Source: Fusobacterium sp. (GTDB lineage Bacteria; Fusobacteriota; Fusobacteriia; Fusobacteriales; Fusobacteriaceae). From it: 10,372 bases of DNA. The stretch is from assembly GCA_030527385.1 (NCBI GenBank), contig JAUNAY010000038.1, forward strand, positions 1 through 10,372. Direction: 5' to 3'. The notes below the pieces were generated by a model that worked only from the letters and a program-made list of their open reading frames with translations, was not told the origin of the DNA and searched no databases. The position numbers and the translations under genes were made by a program. Positions 5,099 through 10,372 of the stretch are shown here, in pieces (within the stretch, counting starts at the first letter, position 1; each line of letters opens with the position of its first letter).

Positions 5099-5566
5099 AT
5101 GGAATTTACACATTTTAATGAAAATGGAAGAGCAAGAATGGTAGATGTAAGTGAAAAAAATGAAACTCAAAGAAAAGCGATAGCTAGAGGTTATATAAAA
5201 ATGTCAGCTTCCACAATAGAAGCTATAAAAAATGGAAAATTGAAAAAAGGAGATGTACTTTCAGTTGCTCAAGTGGGAGGGATATGTGGAGCAAAAAAAA
5301 CTTGGGATTTAATACCAATGTGTCACAATATTTTACTTACAGGAGCAGATATAAATTTTAAATTAGAAGAGGATAGAGTTTGGATAGAGGCTACGGTTAA
5401 AACTACTGGAAAAACAGGGGTAGAAATGGAAGCTCTTACAGCTGTGAGCATAGCTGGTTTGACTATATATGATATGTGCAAAGCAATAGATAAATATATG
5501 GTTATAGGAGATATAAAACTTGTTAGTAAAACAGGGGGAAAAAGTGATTTTTTATTAGAAAAATAG
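5099..5566 (+). CDS. moaC: cyclic pyranopterin monophosphate synthase MoaC
   Basis: MoaC converts the MoaA product 3',8-cyclo-GTP to cyclic pyranopterin monophosphate. The 155-residue protein is full length. It shows THFNENGRARMVDVSEK (4-20), KKGDVLSVAQVGGICGAKKT (49-68), IPMCHN with the active-site His (72-77), TGKTGVEMEALTAVS with the paired acidic residues (102-116), YDMCKAIDK (124-132) and KTGGKSDF near the end with the catalytic Lys. Family members usually read IPLCHP and KTGGKSG; the small changes here lie beside, not at, the catalytic residues. The ATG at 5099 follows GGAG/GAGG motifs at 5087-5096. It is the second gene of the modA-moaC unit, closed by the terminator at 5589-5640. Its partner moaA lies about 4.4 kb upstream in another transcription unit. 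Confidence 0.97.
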   Translation: MEFTHFNENGRARMVDVSEKNETQRKAIARGYIKMSASTIEAIKNGKLKKGDVLSVAQVGGICGAKKTWDLIPMCHNILLTGADINFKLEEDRVWIEATVKTTGKTGVEMEALTAVSIAGLTIYDMCKAIDKYMVIGDIKLVSKTGGKSDFLLEK

Positions 5567-5588
5567 GTAACTTTTTTGTAATTATCTC

Positions 5589-5640
5589 ATTGATTAGTAG
5601 GAAAAAGATGATTTATTCTTACTAATCAATTTTTTTATTT
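5589..5640 (+). terminator. intrinsic terminator of modA-moaC
   Basis: ATTGATTAGTAGGAA (5589-5603) pairs with 5616-5630 (15 bp with one G-T pair) around a 12-base loop. TTTTTTATTT follows directly on the plus strand. It ends the modA-moaC transcript about 60 bases past the moaC stop and about 30 bases before the ktrB promoter. Confidence 0.88.
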
Positions 5641-5671
5641 GTTCTGAAGAAAGATAAAGAAGTTTTTTAGA

Positions 5672-5700
5672 TTGAAAGGGAAGATAAAATAATGTATAAT
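5672..5700 (+). promoter_or_regulatory. promoter of ktrB-ktrA-mnmG-rsmG
   Basis: TTGAAA (5672-5677) and a perfect TATAAT (5695-5700) are separated by exactly 17 bases, the best housekeeping promoter match in the window. Transcription would start near 5707, about 42 bases before the ktrB ATG. No later terminator is visible before the right edge. I see no riboswitch fold in the short leader. Confidence 0.75.
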
Positions 5701-5748
5701 TAATAAGATAAAAAAATATAAAAATAAAAACAGAGGAGTAGCGAGAGA

Positions 5749-7086
5749 ATGAGTTTAGAGTATTTAAAAAAACTATCTCCTTCAAGAAAATTAATATTAG
5801 GGTTTTTATTGGCAATCATACTGGGAACATTATTATTAATGATGCCATTTTCTTTGAGAAAAGGAGAGGAGTTAAACTTTCTAGAGTCAATGTTTACTAT
5901 TGTTTCTGCAATCTGTGTTACAGGTTTAACAGTAGTAGATGTAAGTAAAGTTTTTAGCCCAGTTGGAGATCTAATAATACTGTTTTTTATTCAGCTTGGT
6001 GGGTTAGGAGTAATGACATTTTCTTCAATTATTTTTTTAGTAATGGGGAAAAGAATGACTTTTCACGAGAGAGAGTTATTAAAAGAGGAGAGAAATGCAG
6101 ATAGTAGTGGGGAGATTTCAAACTTTATAAAAAAACTTTTATTGACAGTTTTTGTAATTGAAAGTATAGGAGCATTGATTTTAGCTTTGGAATTTGCAAA
6201 GGAGATGCCGTTTGGAAAAGCTATATTTTTTGGAATTTTTCATTCAATTTCAGCATTTTGTAATGCAGGATTTGCTCTTTTTTCAACAAGCTTAGAAGCA
6301 TATAAAGCAAATCCAGTTATAAACTTGACAATAGCTTATTTAATAACTCTTGGAGGAATAGGATTTGCTGTAATTAATTCGGTAATAATGGTAATAAGAA
6401 GAGGAGTAGATAGATTTAATTTGACTTCAAAAGTAGCAATTATAATATCTATGATTCTTACTTTTGGAGGAATGGTAGTATTTTTTGTATTAGAATATTC
6501 AAATCCAGCAACTTTAGGAGAGTTAAATTTCTTTCAAAAAATATTAGCTTCATATTTTCAAAGTGTTACACTGAGAACGGCAGGTTTTAACACAATACCT
6601 TTACAAGATTTAAGAGCATCAACAATTTTTATATGTTGTATTTTGATGTTTATAGGTGCATCACCAGGATCAACAGGTGGAGGAATAAAAACAACAACTT
6701 TTGGTATAATACTATTTTATGTTATTGGAATTGTTAAAAAAAGAGAAAATATTGAGATTTTCAACAGAAGATTGGATTGGGAAGTAATGAATAGAGCTTT
6801 GGCAATTCTAGTATTAGCTTTGACTTATGTTAGTGCTATAATAACTTTACTTTTGATATTGGAAGATTTTCCAGTTGAAGAGATTATTTTTGAAGTTATT
6901 TCGGCTTTTGGAACTGTTGGGTTAACTTTGGGGATAACTCCAGAACTGACTTCTATGTCTAAAATTTTAATAATAATAACAATGTTTGTGGGAAGATTAG
7001 GACCTTTGACTTTTGCTTTGGCCATAGGAGAAAGTAAAACAAAGGCATTGATAAAATATCCTAAAGAAAATATTTTGGTAGGATAA
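5749..7086 (+). CDS. ktrB: potassium uptake channel subunit KtrB (TrkH/KtrB family)
   Basis: This is the membrane subunit of a Ktr-type K+ uptake system. At 445 residues it has the KtrB length. Four pore repeats are visible, each with its filter glycine: CVTGLT (Gly59), CNAGFA (Gly174), RTAGFN (Gly279) and GTVGLT (Gly391). The intramembrane gating loop of the third repeat, GASPGSTGGGIKTTT (303-317), is intact. Each repeat is flanked by hydrophobic helices (for example 13-33, 75-99, 130-150, 225-248, 291-302, 350-371, 405-424). The ATG at 5749 has AGAGGAG at 5732-5738. The stop is 14 bp before ktrA, its regulatory partner. In Bacillus the order is ktrA-ktrB; here it is reversed. TrkH is the alternative name for the superfamily, but length and the single-RCK-pair partner point to Ktr. 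Confidence 0.92.
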   Translation: MSLEYLKKLSPSRKLILGFLLAIILGTLLLMMPFSLRKGEELNFLESMFTIVSAICVTGLTVVDVSKVFSPVGDLIILFFIQLGGLGVMTFSSIIFLVMGKRMTFHERELLKEERNADSSGEISNFIKKLLLTVFVIESIGALILALEFAKEMPFGKAIFFGIFHSISAFCNAGFALFSTSLEAYKANPVINLTIAYLITLGGIGFAVINSVIMVIRRGVDRFNLTSKVAIIISMILTFGGMVVFFVLEYSNPATLGELNFFQKILASYFQSVTLRTAGFNTIPLQDLRASTIFICCILMFIGASPGSTGGGIKTTTFGIILFYVIGIVKKRENIEIFNRRLDWEVMNRALAILVLALTYVSAIITLLLILEDFPVEEIIFEVISAFGTVGLTLGITPELTSMSKILIIITMFVGRLGPLTFALAIGESKTKALIKYPKENILVG

Positions 7087-7100
7087 GATTCGGAGGAGAA

Positions 7101-7757
7101 ATGAAAGAGTATTTAGTAATAGGGCTTGGAAGATTTGGAACAAGTGTAGCACAGACTTTATATGAGTCTAATGAAGAGGTATTAGCTATTGATATAGATG
7201 AAGAATTAGTACAGGAAACTATAAATGGAAATATAGTAGATAATGCAGTAATTGTTGATGCAACAGATATGAAAAGTTTAAAGGAGTTAGGAGTTAGTAA
7301 CTATGATGTAGCCTTTGTTTGTACTGGAGATATAGAAGCAAGCATTATGATAACTCTTAACCTTAAAGAGCTAGGGATAGAAAAAATTATAGCTAAAGCA
7401 AGTAGTAAGAGTCACGGAAAAGTATTAGCTAAAATTGGAGCAAATAAAGTGATATACCCAGAGGAGTATATGGGAAGAAGAGTAGCTCAACTTGCAATGG
7501 AACCAAATATGATAGAACATTTAAGATTTTCATCAGAGTTTTTATTGTTAGAAGTAAAAGCTCCATCAGTATTTTGGGGAAAAACTTTGATTCAGCTTGA
7601 TATTAGAAAAAAATATAATGTAAATATTGTAGGTATAAAAAAAGAAAATCATCCTTTAACGCCAAATCCATCAGCAGAAAGTTTAATAGAAAAAGGGGAT
7701 ATTCTTTTGGTAATTACAGATACTAAAACAGCAGATTATTTAGAAAATTTAAAATAA
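7101..7757 (+). CDS. ktrA: potassium uptake regulatory subunit KtrA (RCK domains)
   Basis: KtrA forms a cytoplasmic ring that gates KtrB in response to bound nucleotide. The 218-residue chain has one RCK_N domain (about 1-130) with the Rossmann loop GLGRFG (8-13) and the acidic end of strand two (AIDIDEE, Asp31), followed by DATD and VCTGD. An RCK_C domain runs from about 148 to the end (FLLLEVKAPSVFWGKTL...GDILLVITD). One N/C pair is the KtrA layout; TrkA has two pairs. RCK_C domains of Gram-positive KtrA bind cyclic di-AMP, but whether this one does cannot be seen. The ATG at 7101 has GGAGGAG directly upstream, and mnmG starts 28 bp after the stop without a terminator. Confidence 0.92.
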   Translation: MKEYLVIGLGRFGTSVAQTLYESNEEVLAIDIDEELVQETINGNIVDNAVIVDATDMKSLKELGVSNYDVAFVCTGDIEASIMITLNLKELGIEKIIAKASSKSHGKVLAKIGANKVIYPEEYMGRRVAQLAMEPNMIEHLRFSSEFLLLEVKAPSVFWGKTLIQLDIRKKYNVNIVGIKKENHPLTPNPSAESLIEKGDILLVITDTKTADYLENLK

Positions 7758-7785
7758 TTAATTTATAAAATTTTAGGAGGCACAA

Positions 7786-9675
7786 ATGCAAAATTATGAT
7801 GTTATTGTAGTTGGAGCAGGGCACGCAGGTTGTGAAGCAGCTTTAGCAGCAGCAAGAATGGGAGCTAAAACAGCTATTTTTACAATAACTCTTGATAATA
7901 TAGGAGTAATGTCTTGTAATCCATCTTTGGGAGGACCAGCAAAATCACACTTAGTTAGAGAAATAGATGCTCTAGGTGGAGAGATGGGAAGAAATATAGA
8001 TAAAACTTTTATTCAAATAAGAGTTCTTAATACTAAAAAAGGTCCAGCAGTTAGAGCTTTAAGAGCACAAGCTGACAAAGTAAGATACAGTAAAGAGATG
8101 AAAAAAACAATAGAAAACTGTGAAAACTTAAGCCCTATACAAGGAATGGTTACAGATATTGTAGTGGAAGATGGAAAAGTAATAGGAGTTAAGACAAGAG
8201 AGGGAGTAGAATATAGAGCTAAATATGTAGTTATAGCCACTGGAACATTTATGAGAGGGCTTATACATATAGGAGATAAACATTTTAGTGGTGGAAGAAT
8301 GGGAGAACTTTCTTCAGATGATCTACCATTATCATTAGAAAAAGCTGGATTAAAACTTGCAAGATTTAAGACTGGAACACCTTCAAGAATAGATGCAAGA
8401 ACTATTGATTTTTCTAAAGTAGAGGAACAACCAGGAGAATATGATGAAATTTTAAAATTCTCAACTAGAACTCCAGATGAAGAGTTGATAGGAAGAAAAC
8501 AAATCTCTTGTTATATAACTCATACAAATGAAACAGTGCATAATATTATAAAAAGTAATAAGGATAGATCACCACTTTTCAATGGAACAATTCACGGAAC
8601 AGGACCAAGATATTGTCCATCAATAGAGGATAAAGTATTCAGATATACAGATAAAAATCAACACCATCTTTTCTTAGAAAGAGAGGGGTATGATACAAAT
8701 GAGATATATTTAGGTGGGCTTTCATCATCTTTGCCAACAGATGTACAAGATGGAATGGTAAAAAATATAGAGGGATTGGAAAATGCACATATTATGAGAT
8801 ATGCTTATGCTATTGAGTATGACTATATACCGCCTCAAGAGATAAAATATAGTTTGGAAAGCAAAACAGTAGAAAATCTATTCCTTGCTGGACAAATAAA
8901 TGGAACTTCAGGATATGAGGAAGCAGGGGCTCAAGGGCTTATAGCAGGAATAAATGCAGTTAGAAAAATGCAAGGAAAAGATCCTGTAATATTAGACAGA
9001 GCTGATTCATATATTGGAACTTTGATAGATGATTTAGTTTCTAAGGGAACAAATGAGCCATATAGAATGTTTACAGCTAGAAGTGAATATAGATTACTTT
9101 TGAGAGAGGATAATGCTGACTTAAGACTTTCTAAAATAGGATATGAAATAGGACTTCTTCCAGAAAATGAGTATAAAAGAGTTGTAAAGAAAGAACAAGA
9201 TGTAGAGATAATAAAAAATATTTTAACTAATAACTATGTAGGACCAAGCAACCCAAGAGTAAATGAAGTGTTAAGAAAATATGGTGAAACAGAGTTAAAA
9301 GATGGTTGTACATATTTTGAACTTTTAAGAAGACCAGAGGTAAAATATAGTGATATTAAATATATAGCTGAGGGAGCAGGACTAGACTTAGGAGAAGAGT
9401 GTCCAAAAGATACAGAGTATCAAGTTGAGGTTCAAGTTAAATATTCTGGATATATTGAGAGATCAATGAAAATGATAGAAAAGCATAAAGGACTTGAAAA
9501 TAAAAAGATTCCAGCAGATATAGATTATGATTCAATGGAAAATATACCAAAAGAAGCTAAGGATAAATTAAAAAGTGTAAGACCTTACAATATTGGACAA
9601 GCTTCAAGAATTTCTGGAGTATCTCCAGCAGATATACAAGTACTTTTAATATATTTAAAAACAAGGGGTAACTAA
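7786..9675 (+). CDS. mnmG: tRNA uridine-5-carboxymethylaminomethyl(34) synthesis enzyme MnmG
   Basis: With MnmE, MnmG (GidA) installs the aminomethyl or carboxymethylaminomethyl group on wobble uridine 34 of several tRNAs. It uses FAD, NADH and methylene-tetrahydrofolate. The 629-residue protein is full length. It shows the FAD loop GAGHAG (10-15), CNPSLGGPAKSHLVREID with conserved Cys44 (44-61), TGTFMRG, FSGGRMGE, RYCPSIEDK with the second conserved Cys277, INGTSGYEEAGAQGL (about 370-385), RSEYRLLLREDNAD, and the C-terminal helical MnmE/tRNA-contact region ending RPYNIGQASRISGVSPADI. The ribosome site AGGAGG (7775-7780) is five bases before the ATG. rsmG begins one base after the stop. The mnmG-rsmG pair is widely conserved; mnmE is not in the window. 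Confidence 0.98.
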   Translation: MQNYDVIVVGAGHAGCEAALAAARMGAKTAIFTITLDNIGVMSCNPSLGGPAKSHLVREIDALGGEMGRNIDKTFIQIRVLNTKKGPAVRALRAQADKVRYSKEMKKTIENCENLSPIQGMVTDIVVEDGKVIGVKTREGVEYRAKYVVIATGTFMRGLIHIGDKHFSGGRMGELSSDDLPLSLEKAGLKLARFKTGTPSRIDARTIDFSKVEEQPGEYDEILKFSTRTPDEELIGRKQISCYITHTNETVHNIIKSNKDRSPLFNGTIHGTGPRYCPSIEDKVFRYTDKNQHHLFLEREGYDTNEIYLGGLSSSLPTDVQDGMVKNIEGLENAHIMRYAYAIEYDYIPPQEIKYSLESKTVENLFLAGQINGTSGYEEAGAQGLIAGINAVRKMQGKDPVILDRADSYIGTLIDDLVSKGTNEPYRMFTARSEYRLLLREDNADLRLSKIGYEIGLLPENEYKRVVKKEQDVEIIKNILTNNYVGPSNPRVNEVLRKYGETELKDGCTYFELLRRPEVKYSDIKYIAEGAGLDLGEECPKDTEYQVEVQVKYSGYIERSMKMIEKHKGLENKKIPADIDYDSMENIPKEAKDKLKSVRPYNIGQASRISGVSPADIQVLLIYLKTRGN

Positions 9676-9676
9676 T

Positions 9677-10372
9677 ATGAGAGAATACCTTTTAGAAGGA
9701 ATAAAAAAAATAGGATTAGATTATACAGAAGAAAAAGTAGATAATTTAATAAAGTATCTTAATTTATTAATAGAGTATAATTCACACACTAATCTAACTG
9801 CAATAAGAGATGAAAAGGGAATAGTAGAAAAACATTTTTTAGATTCTCTTCTACTTCAAAATTTGATAAAGGCAGGAACAAAAAAAGCAATAGACATAGG
9901 AACTGGAGCAGGATTTCCAGGAATGGTATTAGCTATTTTTAATCCAGAAATAGAGTTTACTTTAATGGATTCTATTGGTAAAAAAACAAAGTTCCTTCAA
10001 CAAGTAAAAGAAAATTTGAATCTAAGTAATGTAACTGTTGTAACTTCAAGAGCCGAAGATTATATAACTGATGAAAATAGGGAAAGTTATGATTTAGGAG
10101 TGTGTAGAGGAGTTTCAAAATTAAGCACAATTTTAGAATATATACTTCCTTTCTTAAAAGTTAATGGAGAATTTCTTTCACAAAAAATGGAAGGAACAGG
10201 GGAAGAAGATGAAGCATCAAATGCGTTAAGTATCTTGAAAGGAAAGATAAATAATATATATGAGCTGAATCTTCCATTTAGTAGTGATCCAAGGATAGTT
10301 ATTAGAATTGAAAAAACAGCATCAAATGATAAAAAATATCCAAGGAGAGCAGGTATACCTTTAAAAAGACCT
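9677..10372 (+). CDS. rsmG: 16S rRNA (guanine(527)-N7)-methyltransferase RsmG, 3' end cut by window
   Basis: RsmG (GidB) methylates N7 of G527 in 16S rRNA with S-adenosylmethionine; its loss gives low-level streptomycin resistance in several bacteria. The frame is open from the ATG at 9677 to the last base (232 codons). It ends YPRRAGIPLKRP, where family members finish, so only a residue or two is likely missing. Seen are the N-terminal helix pair with YNSHTNLTAIRD (34-45), EKHFLDSL (51-58), the SAM loop AIDIGTGAGFPG (71-82) and the acidic end of the next strand (LMDSIGKKTKFL, Asp98). YDLGVCRGVSKL (138-149) corresponds to the usual ARAVA motif, with the Arg kept and its neighbours changed. 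The ribosome site AAGGGG (9663-9668) lies in the mnmG tail, so translation of the two is closely linked. Confidence 0.97.
   Translation, partial: MREYLLEGIKKIGLDYTEEKVDNLIKYLNLLIEYNSHTNLTAIRDEKGIVEKHFLDSLLLQNLIKAGTKKAIDIGTGAGFPGMVLAIFNPEIEFTLMDSIGKKTKFLQQVKENLNLSNVTVVTSRAEDYITDENRESYDLGVCRGVSKLSTILEYILPFLKVNGEFLSQKMEGTGEEDEASNALSILKGKINNIYELNLPFSSDPRIVIRIEKTASNDKKYPRRAGIPLKRP

Noticed and set aside
4955..5170. Minus-strand open frame across the modA-moaC junction
   Set aside because: It lies opposite two well-supported genes and gives a low-complexity Phe/Ser-rich translation, the usual shadow in AT-rich DNA.
5594..5815. Minus-strand open frame over the moaC-ktrB gap
   Set aside because: It runs through the modA-moaC terminator, the ktrB promoter and the ktrB start. 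It has no family motif and is low complexity.
6825..7025. Minus-strand open frame opposite the ktrB 3' end
   Set aside because: It is fully inside the conserved ktrB coding region and has no recognisable domain.
7745..7775. AT-rich palindromic run between ktrA and mnmG as a terminator
   Set aside because: It has no G/C stem or proper T-tract and leads straight into the mnmG ribosome site; simple AT composition explains it.
8013..8240. Minus-strand open frame opposite mnmG
   Set aside because: It is fully inside the conserved mnmG coding region; the translation reflects the reverse of conserved FAD-domain codons.

Overview
The window is a very AT-rich, double-membrane bacterial chromosome segment that I assign to the genus Fusobacterium. 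The main evidence is a FomA-type major outer-membrane porin at 1644-2750: a Sec signal peptide ending AQA, a short Val/Pro-rich segment, the YRDRE...RPNG motif, and a terminal Phe after a WRWQP beta-signal region. The species is not determinable by eye. The molybdenum-cofactor genes suggest a relative other than F. nucleatum, but that is only a guess.

Layout, left to right. The 3' part of moaA (+) enters from the left edge; its first 55 bases are repeated exactly at 145-199. A convergent two-gene unit on the minus strand follows: a hotdog-fold thioesterase and a DUF523/TudS-like [4Fe-4S] protein, overlapping by 4 bp. Next comes the minus-strand porin gene with its own strong terminator and a structured leader of about 290 bp, which it shares with the divergent thymidine kinase gene tdk (+, GTG start). 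A bidirectional terminator separates tdk from mogA (-). mogA is divergent from a modA-moaC pair (+), which ends in an intrinsic terminator. From a strong consensus promoter at 5672-5700 the rest of the window reads as one operon: ktrB-ktrA-mnmG-rsmG, with rsmG cut by the right edge just before its end.

How the genes fit together. moaA and moaC make cyclic pyranopterin monophosphate from GTP, mogA adenylylates molybdopterin before metal insertion, and modA captures molybdate. These are therefore parts of one molybdenum-cofactor pathway, spread over three transcription units and interrupted by unrelated genes; modB and modC are not in the window. The right half couples a KtrAB-type potassium uptake system to mnmG (tRNA wobble-uridine modification) and rsmG (16S rRNA G527 methylation).

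Most of the window is conserved housekeeping and envelope content. I found no defence system, CRISPR array, RNA gene, prophage or insertion sequence. The points most worth checking are the exact 55-bp repeat with 144-bp periodicity at the left edge (assembly loop or real in-frame duplication of moaA), the hairpin and repeated motif in the porin leader, the dyads between porin and tdk, and the altered P-loop of the thymidine kinase.
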